Shown in pieces: positions 9,177 to 18,219 of a DNA stretch of 64,000 nt. The translations under genes and the position numbers were made by a program. The stretch covers positions 1-64,000 of the forward strand of contig JAHHGZ010000028.1 of NCBI GenBank assembly GCA_019359595.1, in the 5' to 3' direction. The stretch comes from Cyanomargarita calcarea GSE-NOS-MK-12-04C. Lineage in GTDB: Bacteria > Cyanobacteriota > Cyanobacteriia > Cyanobacteriales > Nostocaceae. The notes below the pieces were generated by a model, which did no database searches, was not told where the DNA came from, and worked only from the letters and a program-made list of their open reading frames with translations. Each line of letters begins with the position of its first letter. Within the stretch, counting starts at the first letter, position 1.

Positions 9177-10643
9177 GTGTCTGAATCTGCCCTATTAGAT
9201 AAAATTATCAAAAATGTACGGGTAGTTCGTCCCCATCAGGATGCTGTCGAACTGCTTGATTTGGGAATTAAGGATGGCAAATTCGCCACTATTGCCCCTA
9301 ATATTAGCCCAGACACATCCAAAGAGGTCTTTGATGGCAAAAACTTGCTGGGCTTTCCTGGAGTCGTGGATGCCCATATGCACATCGGGATCTATCAACC
9401 CCTCGACCAAGATGCTCTCACCGAAACCAAAGCAGCCGCAATGGGAGGTGTAACTACCAGCCTGAATTACATCCGTACAGGGCAGTATTATCTCAATAAA
9501 GGCGGCTCTTATAAAGATTTTTTCCCAGAAGTGTTAGCGTTATCCACAGGGAATTTTTTTGTGGATTACGGCTACCATATTGCTCCAATTAGCGCAACTC
9601 ATATTGATGAGATGCAAATGCTGTTCGAGAATTATGGGATTGGGTCATTCAAAATCTTTATGTTCTACGGTGGCTATGGTTTACATGGTCTTTCCGATCA
9701 ACAAAACCTCTTTTTGATGATTAATAAGGAGGAAAGATATGACTTTGCTCACTTTGAATTTATCATGCGGGGTCTAACCAAGCTTAGAGAATTGTATCCA
9801 CAAGCAAGCGATCGCCTTAGCCTCAGTCTCCATTGCGAAGTAGCGGAAATCCTCAACGCTTACACCAAAATAGTCCAGAACGATCCCACCCTCACGGGTT
9901 TAAAAGCTTACAGTGCAGCACGTCCACCCCATTCTGAAGGTTTAGCCATCTGCATTGCTTCTTACTTGGCACACGAAACCAATTGTCTGAATATTAATCT
10001 GTTGCACCTCAGTTCTCGCAAAGCATTGGAAGCGGCATTGATGATGCAAACAGCCTTTCCTCATATTAATTTCCGACGAGAAGTAACTGTGGGACATCTG
10101 TTATTAGATGTGGATGCACCTACAGGTAAATGGGCAAAGGTTAACCCTCCAATCCGTCCCCGTGCAGATGTAGAATATTTGTGGCAAGCTGTACTCAATC
10201 GCCAAGTTGATTGGATTGTCAGCGACCACGCTTGTTGTTCAGCCGAGAAAAAAGCCAGTTTGAAAGACCCCAATAACATCTGGCTTGCGAAATCGGGCTT
10301 CGGTGGTACAGAATACCTGCTTTCTGGGATATTTAGTGAAGGTAGTAAGCGCGGTATGTCTAAAAATCGCATGGCTGAGTTATTAAGTTGGAATCCTGCT
10401 CAACGGTTTGGGTTAAGTTCAAAAGGTGATATTGCTGTTGGTTATGATGCTGATTTGGTACTGCTAGACCCCAATGAAACCTTTGTTATTCATGCGTCGG
10501 AGTCGGATTCACAGCAAGGGTATACACCGTTTGAAGGGATGGAGTTAACCGGACGAGTCAAAACAACTTTTTTGCGGGGAAATCCGATCTACAACAATGG
10601 GCAGGTTTTGGGGTTGCCCAGTGGCCGTTATTTAAATGGGTAA
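9177..10643 (+). CDS. dihydropyrimidinase / hydantoinase-family amidohydrolase
   Basis: A 488-residue cyclic amidohydrolase of the dihydropyrimidinase, allantoinase and dihydroorotase group, which opens cyclic imide or ureide rings with a binuclear metal site. All expected ligands are visible: the HxH pair in DAHMHIG (67 and 69), Lys 159 in GSFKIFMFYGGYG as the carbamylated lysine, His 219 in LSLHCEV, His 277 in LLHLSS, and Asp 350 in WIVSDHACC. The C-terminal beta-sandwich segment is present (DADLVLLDPNETFVI). The start is GTG at 9177. No other gene of pyrimidine or purine catabolism is beside it, so the substrate remains open. It is divergent from the hydroxylase-like gene. Confidence 0.88.
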   Translation: MSESALLDKIIKNVRVVRPHQDAVELLDLGIKDGKFATIAPNISPDTSKEVFDGKNLLGFPGVVDAHMHIGIYQPLDQDALTETKAAAMGGVTTSLNYIRTGQYYLNKGGSYKDFFPEVLALSTGNFFVDYGYHIAPISATHIDEMQMLFENYGIGSFKIFMFYGGYGLHGLSDQQNLFLMINKEERYDFAHFEFIMRGLTKLRELYPQASDRLSLSLHCEVAEILNAYTKIVQNDPTLTGLKAYSAARPPHSEGLAICIASYLAHETNCLNINLLHLSSRKALEAALMMQTAFPHINFRREVTVGHLLLDVDAPTGKWAKVNPPIRPRADVEYLWQAVLNRQVDWIVSDHACCSAEKKASLKDPNNIWLAKSGFGGTEYLLSGIFSEGSKRGMSKNRMAELLSWNPAQRFGLSSKGDIAVGYDADLVLLDPNETFVIHASESDSQQGYTPFEGMELTGRVKTTFLRGNPIYNNGQVLGLPSGRYLNG

Positions 10644-10666
10644 TTGTGAGTAAAGTTTTTCTAAAC

Positions 10667-10800
10667 AGGACTTACGCAAAAACTCTCTGAAACTCTTATC
10701 TCTATCGAAACGGAAGCCGTACCGCCTCTATGGCGTACTACGGAAACGGAAGGCGAAGCGCCTATGGCGGTTAATTTTTTAATTGTTTTGCGTAAGTCCT
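10667..10800. mobile_element. MITE-like element, 134 bp
   Basis: Terminal inverted repeats of 15 bases (AGGACTTACGCAAAA at the left, its complement at the right) enclose a module with cgaaacggaag and cctatggcg units. No open reading frame lies inside. Very similar elements lie at 46433-46624 and, with a different interior, at 44303-44397. Such elements are probably moved by a transposase encoded elsewhere; no target-site duplication is clear here. Confidence 0.75.
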
Positions 10801-11517
10801 ACTAAAGTGCGATACCGCAAGCGCGCTCCTAGGAGTCAGTTCGCCTCAAGCTTGGGAACATGAGTTGATGCACACCTTGGACATTGCATAGCGAACTGAT
10901 AAGTCAGCCATGAGCGCTATCGCTCCAATTATGCAATCCCAATTCTCTACTACTGTTAGTTTGCAAGTATTTTCCTAGACTTATCCTTGCATTACTTTAC
11001 TATCGGTTCAATTGTGTCCAGCTAATTTAAAGCAACAATCAAGCATTTTCATCACAAACTACTGACTGAGACGAGATTTCACAATCGTTACCTAAGTGAA
11101 TGTAATTTTTTAATGAGCGATCGCACATTAATCGTAAATTCAATTCAATATACGGAGAATAATTTTTATTACTAGTATTAAGTTATACTAATAGTCTAAG
11201 TTTTTTCGCTACGAAAAAAGCAGTATAAATCACATTCTTTATGCAGTTGAAGTATCACACAATAGGCTTATCCAAAGATAAAAACCTCAGTTGCATACAA
11301 CTTAGCTCTAACAGTAGTTTGATTTACTTGACTGTGACAGAAGTTAACAGGCAATCATGATCAGGCTTTAGCGATTTTCAACATTATTTTTGGATCACTC
11401 TAAATACTCATCAACATTTACAAACAGAATTTAGCAGATTAACCCTCTAAATCTTGTTTTTAGATTTGTGTGTATCAGCAAATAATTAACATCAAATTAA
11501 AACCAAAGAATATCAAA
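10801..11517. other. long intergenic region upstream of PEP-CTERM gene
   Basis: No gene is supported in these 700 bases. Two inverted repeats are visible: TCAGTTCGC (10836-10844) with its complement at 10891-10899, and a small hairpin TTTTTTCG-CTA-CGAAAAAA at 11201-11219. The rest is AT-rich and probably includes the promoter and leader of the surface-protein gene. Confidence 0.4.
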
Positions 11518-12345
11518 ATGAAATTAACAAATTTAATCGCTTCCATCAGCTTGGTAATTGGTTCAGTTGTTATGGCTGCTAACTCTGCTCAAGCAGCAAG
11601 TTTTACTTCCAATGTTAACCAAAAAACAGACTCAAAAGCTGACATTCTTTTGCAGTCTATTACTCAAAACGGTACAACATTTAATGATTTTACTTACGTC
11701 TCAGAAGTGAAAGCTTTGACAAATACAGCCAGAAAAAATACTAATGTAAATAGTGGTGCCGCGAGTACGGATAGAGGCGATAATGCGACTTCTCCTGTTA
11801 CTGCTTCTGAAGACCCTGATAGAAATGAGTTAGCAAAGTTTCTGGGTAACAACAATTTAAACAATATTGTTGATACTGAAGATGACGGTACTTTTGAAAT
11901 GGATTTAATTTTTAAGAATGCTATTTTTGCGAATCTCCAAGGAACTGATAGTTTATTTTTCTGGGAGAGAAACATGAATAGTGACTTACTAATTCAAGCT
12001 TTCGATCAGACCGGAATGCTAATTGGGAATTCCTTGAAATTACTACGCCAAAGTCAAACCAATGCTGGTTTTCAAATTGATACTACAGAAATTGGTAGTG
12101 CTCAAAAGGTAGGTAATTGGGGAGTGAAACTGGAAGAATTAGGTGTAACCTCATTGAGTGGGATTCGAGTTATTTCTGAAGGTGCAGCTTTTAATGGTCC
12201 TGACTTCAAACTGATTGCGAGAACAGGAGTATCTAAATCAGTACCCGAACCCGGAATGCTTCTCGGTTTAGGAACTTTGGCTGGTGCAGCTTTCTTACTT
12301 CGTCGTAAATCAGAACAAAACTCTGCGATTAAAGCTGCTCAATAA
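11518..12345 (+). CDS. PEP-CTERM exosortase-sorted surface protein
   Basis: A 275-residue exported protein. The ATG at 11518 gives a clean signal peptide (MKLTNLIASISLVIGSVV, cleavage after SAQA); an upstream GTG at 11470 would only add residues before it. The C terminus is a classical PEP-CTERM sorting signal: VPEPGMLLGLGTLAG, a hydrophobic helix, then LLRRK. An exosortase should remove this signal and anchor or release the protein at the surface. The central part is Asn- and Thr-rich with a predicted beta fold (FEMDLIFKNAIFANL, DSLFFWERNMNSDLLIQAF), similar to the exosortase-dependent XDP-type surface proteins of cyanobacteria. The gene is monocistronic and followed by a strong terminator. 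Confidence 0.85.
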   Translation: MKLTNLIASISLVIGSVVMAANSAQAASFTSNVNQKTDSKADILLQSITQNGTTFNDFTYVSEVKALTNTARKNTNVNSGAASTDRGDNATSPVTASEDPDRNELAKFLGNNNLNNIVDTEDDGTFEMDLIFKNAIFANLQGTDSLFFWERNMNSDLLIQAFDQTGMLIGNSLKLLRQSQTNAGFQIDTTEIGSAQKVGNWGVKLEELGVTSLSGIRVISEGAAFNGPDFKLIARTGVSKSVPEPGMLLGLGTLAGAAFLLRRKSEQNSAIKAAQ

Positions 12346-12385
12346 GGATTATTTAGCCAGAAGTTTTGGTTTGTAAGTATTTGTT

Positions 12386-12421
12386 AATTTAGCGGAACAG
12401 AATCTTCTGTCCCGCTAAATT
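12386..12421 (+). terminator. intrinsic terminator after PEP-CTERM gene
   Basis: Two 17-base arms (12386-12402 and 12405-12421) pair with a single mismatch around a two-base loop: AATTTAGCGGAACAGAA and TTCTGTCCCGCTAAATT. The hairpin lies 40 bases after the stop codon. Confidence 0.7.
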
Positions 12422-12494
12422 TGTATTAATTCTTGACTGCTGTTATCCAATGTTATACCAATTCTGTATGAGGTTGCGCTTTATTCACTCAAAA

Positions 12495-12533
12495 CCTCTT
12501 CCTTCTTTCTTCTTTCTTCTTCCTTCTTCCTTC
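12495..12533. repeat. STRR array (cttcctt/cttcttc)
   Basis: Pyrimidine-rich seven-base repeats run directly into the stop codon of the minus-strand cupin gene. Similar arrays occur at 18699, 18831, 40651 and 44421. Confidence 0.8.
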
Positions 12534-13428
12534 ATTTAAGTGCATATGACAAAACTGTTCCAATCTTTGATAAATCTCTATCAACTCGGATCAAGAATAA
12601 ACCGCCATCATCAGTTCTATGCTTAGGAATAGTGCTAAAGCTGGGACAATACAAATAGTGGTCTTTTACGAATCGGTAATCTCCTACGTCACAGTATCCA
12701 GCTAGGCAATACCCCTCTTCGTTGTAAGATTGGATCTCTGAGTACCTCCCGTCATAATGTGGCAAGATAGTTATTAACCAAACTCCACCGCCGTTACTAT
12801 CTTTTCTCAGCCACTTCTTACTTGCTTGGACAAATTGAACTGTATCTGTCTTGCCCCACGGTAGTAATTTGCTATCTAATGCTGGGATGAATTCATCTAA
12901 CCTAGCATCTGGATGATTATTTGATACGTTTTGATGCTTGAGAAAACCGTTTTCCATCCATAAGATTTCCGCTTCTTCACCACCTAGAACTTTCCAAGGG
13001 CCTACTCTCACTCCTGCGGGGATAAAGGAGTAACCATGCTTACTTAGTTGCCACTCACCCAGTTGGATTGTACCCTTAAGCACAAAAAGCTCTAAATCAG
13101 CAGTAAAGATGCCAGATGGTGCTTCAAACTCTGGTGGTAGAAACACTCTGGAAGTAGATGCACCAGATTCATTCCATGTTAGCGATCGCCGTTTTCCAGA
13201 AAGTACATTTTCTGGCATTCCACTTATTCGCCATCCGTTTTCTTCTGGTACAGAATTTGCATCAAAGAATTGGTACTGACGAGGTATATACTCTTTGGAG
13301 ATGGCTGTACATCTTCCTGATAAATTCATGCGTCCTCTACCGTCTCCACCCCAATCCTCTTTTATTGGTGCTACATTCAAAAAGTCCTCAGTATTTTCTT
13401 CCGGTACATAATTATACTTATTTTCCAT
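12532..13428 (-). CDS. cupin-fold protein (DUF4437-like)
   Basis: A 298-residue protein with two cupin-like halves. The first half shows SRVFLPPEFEAPSGIFTADL, ELFVLKGTIQLGEWQL and YSFIPAGVRVGPWKV, the usual barrel strands. The second half repeats the pattern (WLITILPHYDGRYSEIQSYN, GYCLAGYCDVGDY). This resembles the bicupin family DUF4437. Metal-binding histidines are sparse, so an enzymatic role is uncertain. The stop overlaps the start of an STRR array. Monocistronic. Confidence 0.6.
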   Translation of the reverse strand: MENKYNYVPEENTEDFLNVAPIKEDWGGDGRGRMNLSGRCTAISKEYIPRQYQFFDANSVPEENGWRISGMPENVLSGKRRSLTWNESGASTSRVFLPPEFEAPSGIFTADLELFVLKGTIQLGEWQLSKHGYSFIPAGVRVGPWKVLGGEEAEILWMENGFLKHQNVSNNHPDARLDEFIPALDSKLLPWGKTDTVQFVQASKKWLRKDSNGGGVWLITILPHYDGRYSEIQSYNEEGYCLAGYCDVGDYRFVKDHYLYCPSFSTIPKHRTDDGGLFLIRVDRDLSKIGTVLSYALK

Positions 13429-13648
13429 ATAGCTAAAGTAGGTTAACCTAATTTAATATAAAATGGACTGGCAGCAGCGTTAAGTTTAAGTATAAATCGT
13501 TAAAATTAATTACAGCGATCGCATTCTCCCATCTCCAGTCAGTGCTAAAAAGATAAGATACAAGAGAAGCATACGAACGTAGTAAAATGCTTTTCTTTTA
13601 TCGACTTTGAACTGAGAGTTGATTACTGCTGAAATTAGGAAGTGTGAC

Positions 13649-14014
13649 ATGACGATTACTCTAAATCACACCATAGTGCCCGTACATGATAAAGAAGTAT
13701 CGGCACAGTTCTTTGCCCAAATTTTTGGTCTAAAAGTTGAGCCGTCTCTTAATTCCTTCGCGGTTGTGCAGGTCAATGACACCCTAACGTTGGATTTCGC
13801 AAAGAGAGATATATTCGAGTCGCACCACTATGCTTTCAATGTCACTGATGAAGAATTTGATGCCATCTTTGCCCGAATCAAAGAGGCAAGACTTGAATAC
13901 AGCAGTGACCCAATGCACCATTATAAAGGTCAAATCAACTACAGGAACGGAGGGCGTGGTTTTTATTTCTATGACCTTGATGGACATAACCTAGAAGTGT
14001 TGACCCGCGCATAA
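13649..14014 (+). CDS. VOC (glyoxalase/bleomycin-resistance fold) family protein
   Basis: A 121-residue VOC protein. The ATG at 13649 starts the fold (MTITLNHTIVPVHDKEVSA), so the longer TTG start at 13619 is unlikely. The paired beta-alpha-beta-beta-beta modules are recognisable: FFAQIFGLKVEP, then HHYAFNVTDEEFDAIFARI, and the end module GGRGFYFYDLDGHNLEVLTR with a probable metal-ligand Glu. Members bind or transform small molecules (dioxygenases, glyoxalases, drug-binding proteins). Substrate unknown. Confidence 0.8.
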   Translation: MTITLNHTIVPVHDKEVSAQFFAQIFGLKVEPSLNSFAVVQVNDTLTLDFAKRDIFESHHYAFNVTDEEFDAIFARIKEARLEYSSDPMHHYKGQINYRNGGRGFYFYDLDGHNLEVLTRA

Positions 14015-14089
14015 AAATTTACCACTAAGTCAATCCAAAGAACAGAAAACGGAAACTATACAGAAATTTGACCTAGGAGGAATAAATTT

Positions 14090-14362
14090 ATGTCAGTTGA
14101 AACAAAAGCTACAACTACTGAATCTACAACAAAACCTGTTGAATTGCCGATTCTGCGTATTGGTATGGAAGGTGGGGCTGTGATGCTTCTACAGCAGCTT
14201 CTAGAATCTCATAGCTACCGGACGGGTGGAATTGATGGAAAATTCGGTTCAAGAACAGAGCAAGCTTTGAAAAAATTCCAAACTACTCAAAGCTTAGTTG
14301 TAGATGGTACAGTCGGGGCAAAAACTTGGGGTAAATTGGGCGATCGTCTGGTTAATCCTTGA
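14090..14362 (+). CDS. peptidoglycan-binding domain protein
   Basis: A 90-residue protein made of one peptidoglycan-binding (PG_binding_1) domain: LPILRIGMEGGAVMLLQQLL, then GIDGKFGSRTEQALKKFQ and VDGTVGAKTWGKLG. A strong ribosome site (AGGAGG, 14075-14080) precedes the ATG. There is no signal peptide and no catalytic domain, so it is either cytoplasmic or exported by a non-classical route. Small free-standing domains of this kind are common in Nostoc genomes. Confidence 0.85.
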   Translation: MSVETKATTTESTTKPVELPILRIGMEGGAVMLLQQLLESHSYRTGGIDGKFGSRTEQALKKFQTTQSLVVDGTVGAKTWGKLGDRLVNP

Positions 14363-14482
14363 TTATAGGTGCAACTAAATCATTGGACGAAGGTGTCCTC
14401 TTTAGCTCGACTTTATCTATTTTTACGAAATCCAAACACTAGCGCTGAAACCCTTGTAGGATGGTAGTTTTAGTTTTGGACT

Positions 14483-14704
14483 TTATCGATAATCAGTGAC
14501 AAAACCCTCTGTCCAATGGTCTTTGTTTATGTCATAAGGGTCAATATAGAAACCATCTGTTGTTTCGCAAAAACCTGGCTGCTTACATAACCGTTCTACT
14601 GCTTCTTGTGCAAGTTGCTTGGTAGCATACACGCCAATCATTTTCACATCTTCTTCGTCATCGTTGATAATGTGAACGTGTTGAACAACATAAACTACTT
14701 CCAT
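14483..14704 (-). CDS. small conserved hypothetical protein (DUF7336-like)
   Basis: The ATG at 14704 gives a 73-residue protein starting MEVVYVVQHVHII. The longer frame to 14752 adds an unlikely N terminus. The pattern VYVVQHVHI..DDEEDVKMIGVYAT, then a helix and GFYIDPYDINKDHWTEGF, matches a small conserved bacterial family that I recall as DUF7336. No function is known. Confidence 0.6.
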   Translation of the reverse strand: MEVVYVVQHVHIINDDEEDVKMIGVYATKQLAQEAVERLCKQPGFCETTDGFYIDPYDINKDHWTEGFVTDYR

Positions 14705-14824
14705 ACTGGTTAATGCGGTGAAAGGACAGGTTAGCACTCTCAAAGATATCAAGCACCCGAGTTTTGTTGTAAGTATCGGATATGGATGTAAGGGAAAATT
14801 ATCAACTAAAAAATGTAATAAATA

Positions 14825-15964
14825 TTAAAAATGATTCGGGTTAAAATTAGGGCGCACTTTATCGCCAACGTGGATTTCAGACTTATTTACACCAGTCGGT
14901 GCTTCTTGAATCCAGTTCCCGAAACTATCAAACGTTTCCCCATCGTCCCTAACAACCCGCACAAACTGAATCTTCCCAACTTCCCCAGATACAGACACTA
15001 TTCTCACTGACAGCCCCTCACACCACGCCTCAAATGGTTTGCTCGTAGAATTTGCCATAACCCGATCGCCCTCTTGCCAACCCAACTTCCACCGGGGCAC
15101 ATCAACCGTTTTTACTATGTTCGGACAGAAACTAACGCTGCCAGTTGATTGACTATTTTCTGCTTGGTATTCATTAACTTCAACGTTTGCGACCTCTACA
15201 GACTCGAACTCATTCATAAATGATTCTTCTTCGATTTCTGGCTGCACCTCGTCAACAGCTTCGCAGTGTTCGTAGTCCACAAAATTGTCTATAAATTCTT
15301 CTTCTATAATTTCTTCTTGAACTTCAACTAATCGCCCTTCTATATACGCTTGCCGCAGTTCTAGAGATTCTCGGATTATTTGCTGTGGTGTTAAGCCTTC
15401 TTTGTCCACCATCCCTTGCAGTGTAATGCCCGTAAAATGGTCATCTTCCCAAATCGGCGGGACTTGGCAATACCTTTCTCCTTTAGGGGTTGCTCGCCAT
15501 ATACTCGGTTCTGGTTTGGGTGTTTTGGGTTTACGCTGGTTTTTGATTAGTTCGCATACCACTGCCTGGTCTACTTGCTCCAAATGTTGCAACTGTTCGA
15601 TAACTGGCTGATACTTCTTGTTGTTCTTGGCAAGAAGAAATATTGTATCTGGTTCAATGTGCCGCAAAGCTAGTGGCTCGAATTTTTCAAACGTTGCCGC
15701 TACCTTCAGATATTTTTTATCCTCGTCCTTCCAGCCCTGGTCTTTGACTAGCTGCTTGTACTGGCTTTTGGAATAATTTTCCTTAATACCAGCGAGCCAG
15801 AAGGCATAACGTAAAATCTGCTCGGTCGCATCTTCCAGTTCGCCGTAATAAAAATTAACATTCCGTTCTGGAGCTATTTCCTGTGCTTCCGTTGCAATCT
15901 CTCGTTCGAGTTCGGCGATCGCTTGAGAGTCAGATGCTTGTTTACCCTGAAATTGTGTCATCAT
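14825..15964 (-). CDS. hypothetical Nostoc-type protein, DUF3102-like N terminus
   Basis: 379 residues. The N-terminal half (GELEDATEQILRYAFWLAGI, then KYLKVAATFEKFEPLALRHI and TIFLLAKNNKKYQPVIEQL) follows the same order as the DUF3102 protein at 44990: an N-terminal helix, a 'growth-on-substrate' helix, then a leucine-rich helix after a residue pair that marks the end of a repeat. A very acidic linker follows at about 205-260 (EVQEEIIEEEF). The C-terminal part (WKLGWQEGDRVMANS, GKIQFVRVVRDDGE) looks like small beta-barrel modules. The gene is divergent from an XRE regulator. Function unknown; DNA or plasmid maintenance is only a guess. Confidence 0.55.
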   Translation of the reverse strand: MMTQFQGKQASDSQAIAELEREIATEAQEIAPERNVNFYYGELEDATEQILRYAFWLAGIKENYSKSQYKQLVKDQGWKDEDKKYLKVAATFEKFEPLALRHIEPDTIFLLAKNNKKYQPVIEQLQHLEQVDQAVVCELIKNQRKPKTPKPEPSIWRATPKGERYCQVPPIWEDDHFTGITLQGMVDKEGLTPQQIIRESLELRQAYIEGRLVEVQEEIIEEEFIDNFVDYEHCEAVDEVQPEIEEESFMNEFESVEVANVEVNEYQAENSQSTGSVSFCPNIVKTVDVPRWKLGWQEGDRVMANSTSKPFEAWCEGLSVRIVSVSGEVGKIQFVRVVRDDGETFDSFGNWIQEAPTGVNKSEIHVGDKVRPNFNPNHF

Positions 15965-16175
15965 ATAAATCTGAATCCCTTATATAGGGGTTAGTTTGAA
16001 GGCGATCGCAGAATTCTTCCAGGAACTAGTGCGATCGCTTTTTATTTACTAAAATTATCTTACAAGTTAGGGGTATATTCTTTTTGTTTTTATATGCTAA
16101 TTTTTGTAAACATTATAGGTTGTAAAATACAAGTTAAAAACTGATTTATAATTTTATGTTAGTAAAAGTAGATTA
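15965..16175. promoter_or_regulatory. shared control region of divergent gene pair
   Basis: An AT-rich 211-base spacer separates the divergent starts of the hypothetical gene and the XRE regulator. It has two HIP1 palindromes and several copies of a TACAAGTTA-like motif (near 16060 and 16130) that could be operator half-sites for the regulator. No experimental or strong motif support. Confidence 0.35.
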
Positions 16176-16553
16176 ATGGTGTTCACTTATATGATGCAGA
16201 CTTTGATTAGGTGGAGACTTAAAGAAATCATGGCTAGGCACAATATCAAAGGCAAAGACCTAGCCCAAAAGCTGGATATTAGCGCCAATGCAATGTCCTC
16301 GCTTAGAAAAGCAAAAACAATGCCACGTTTAGACGGTATGGCATTAAATTTGATGTGCAATGCTCTAAACGAGTTGGCAGAGGATTTGGATCGGTATATT
16401 ACACCAGGGGATTTACTCGATTACTCTCAAGACCCGATAAATCCACCGGATACCGATAAGGTATTTAGTTTGGTGAAGCGTCGTAGAGCTAAAAAAAACA
16501 AACTCTCGAAGGACTCCGATCCTGAGTCATCGACTATTGGAGTCATAGTTTGA
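16176..16553 (+). CDS. XRE-family helix-turn-helix regulator
   Basis: A 125-residue protein with an N-terminal Cro/C1-type helix-turn-helix: RLKEIMARHNIKGKDLAQKL, then DISANAMSSLRKAKTMPRL. This is the usual order of the first four helices. The C terminus is basic (KRRRAKKNK). The ATG at 16176 and those at 16191 and 16194 are all possible starts; the domain begins soon after, so the choice does not change the call. It is divergent from the 379-residue hypothetical and may control it and itself. Confidence 0.75.
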   Translation: MVFTYMMQTLIRWRLKEIMARHNIKGKDLAQKLDISANAMSSLRKAKTMPRLDGMALNLMCNALNELAEDLDRYITPGDLLDYSQDPINPPDTDKVFSLVKRRRAKKNKLSKDSDPESSTIGVIV

Positions 16554-16691
16554 CCTTTTTCAGAGGTTAACCACATAGGCGATCGCAGAATTATTGCCGA
16601 AATCAGTGCGATCGCCTTTTTAATTTGTGATTCATCTGTCGCTGATGTTACGATAGCGAAACTTTACGCTAAACAGATGATTCTCCACTCC

Positions 16692-18083
16692 CTATATTTC
16701 AAGTCTCCGTTTAATTTCCAAAGCCAAATTTTCCAACCCGATTTCTACTTGTTCGCCACTTTTTAAATCTTTCAAAGATGACTTTTGCGCTGTAGCTTCA
16801 TCAGCACCAATAATTACACAAAATTGAATACCTTGTTTTTCCGCTTGCTGAAATTGTTTGCCTAATCCTCGTTTATCAAAGCTAGTAACAACATTAATTC
16901 CAGCTTTTCTAAGTTGTTGGGAAACATTCAAATAAATTGGCATCAAATCTTCTTGCATATTCACTACCATTACCTGTGCGGGTGTCGCAGGAAATGGATT
17001 CAAAATACCAGCTTTTAATAAGCGACTCATTAAGCGAGTTAAGCCAATCGAAATACCAACACCCGGTAGTTTCTCACCTAAAAATGTCCCGACTAACTCT
17101 TCATATCTACCACCAGAACAAATACTACCTAAGGCTTCATGCCCGATTAAAGTAGTTTCGTAAACTGTGCCTGTATAGTAATCTAAACCGCGAGCGATCG
17201 CTAAATCAATACAAAACCTTTTTTCTGCAATTCCGAGATTCCGGACACCAGCTATAACTGTTTGTAATTCTGTTACTCCCAAACTGAATTGCTCAGAGGA
17301 AGGCATATTCTGACTCAATTTTTTGAGTTTCTCTAAAATCTCATCATTTGTGCCATTAATTTTAATAAACTCAATTATTTTCTGGGTTTGCTCTGCTAAA
17401 ATACCTTCTTTTTCTAATTCCTGTTTTACTTTTGCTTCACCAATTTTTTCGAGATTATCAATAATCCCAATGCAGGCTTTAATTTTATTTTCTTCAATAC
17501 CTAACGACTGAAAGAACCCTGTCAGAATTTTCCGGTTGTTAATTCTGATAATAAAATCTCCGATATTAATTGCTTCAAATATTTCAGAGATAATTGCAGG
17601 CATTTGGGCATCATAAAGCAAGCTAAGTTGACTGCGAGAAATAACATCAATATCACACTGCCGAAACTGGCGAAAACGCCCATCTTTTGCCCGTTCTCCA
17701 CGAAAAACAACATCCATTTGATAACGTGCAAAAGGGAAAGTAAGCTCATTTAGGTGACGGGCAATATACGCAGCTAAAGGCACAGTTTGGTCAAATTTTA
17801 AAGCCCGTGATTCTGAACCTATTTCCCCTGCCTTATCTCTCTCAGCTTGCCGATTTGGTGGCAGGATTGGGTCAAGACCATAAATTATATTATCACCTTG
17901 ATTTCCTTTTGCTTGTAGAACTTCTAAACGTTCGACTGCAGGTGTTTCGATAGGTGTAAATCCGTAGCTTTCATAAACTTTCCGGATGGTATCTAGTAAA
18001 TATAATTCTAGCCTTTTTTCACCAGGAAGAAATTCGGGGAATCCACTAGGAGTGGAGAAATTAATTTTGTCAATTTTTGCCAT
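16692..18083 (-). CDS. hisS: histidyl-tRNA synthetase
   Basis: A class II aminoacyl-tRNA synthetase that charges tRNA-His. The 463-residue length is normal. Motif 1 region: LLDTIRKVYESYGFTPIETP. Motif 2: RYQMDVVFRGERAKDGRFR. The two histidine-binding motifs are present (ARGLDYYTGTVYE and CSGGRYEEL), and motif 3 reads GVGISIGLTRL. The C-terminal anticodon-binding domain follows (VMVVNMQEDLMPIYLNVSQQ). The ATG at 18083 is well placed. A hairpin repeat lies upstream, in the spacer to the next gene. Confidence 0.95.
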   Translation of the reverse strand: MAKIDKINFSTPSGFPEFLPGEKRLELYLLDTIRKVYESYGFTPIETPAVERLEVLQAKGNQGDNIIYGLDPILPPNRQAERDKAGEIGSESRALKFDQTVPLAAYIARHLNELTFPFARYQMDVVFRGERAKDGRFRQFRQCDIDVISRSQLSLLYDAQMPAIISEIFEAINIGDFIIRINNRKILTGFFQSLGIEENKIKACIGIIDNLEKIGEAKVKQELEKEGILAEQTQKIIEFIKINGTNDEILEKLKKLSQNMPSSEQFSLGVTELQTVIAGVRNLGIAEKRFCIDLAIARGLDYYTGTVYETTLIGHEALGSICSGGRYEELVGTFLGEKLPGVGISIGLTRLMSRLLKAGILNPFPATPAQVMVVNMQEDLMPIYLNVSQQLRKAGINVVTSFDKRGLGKQFQQAEKQGIQFCVIIGADEATAQKSSLKDLKSGEQVEIGLENLALEIKRRLEI

Positions 18084-18153
18084 GATTTACCTGGAAAGTA
18101 TCGATTTTATCGGGTGTGTTTGCCCCAGACTATTACTACTTGATTGTGCTGCA

Positions 18154-18186
18154 AGATCCCCGACTTCTTAAAGAAGTCGGGGATCT
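18154..18186. repeat. AGATCCCCGACTTCTT hairpin repeat, copy 1
   Basis: A perfect palindromic hairpin: AGATCCCCGACTTCTT and its complement almost without loop. It lies between hisS and the next minus-strand gene and may terminate that gene. Related copies are at 23816, 37134 and 46031. Confidence 0.7.
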
Positions 18187-18219
18187 AACCCTCAAAATTA
18201 AAATCCTTATTCTAACCAT

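Noticed and set aside
10661-10806. Target-site duplication of the MITE-like element
   Set aside because: The flanks (taaac and actaa) do not show a clear direct repeat, so none is claimed.
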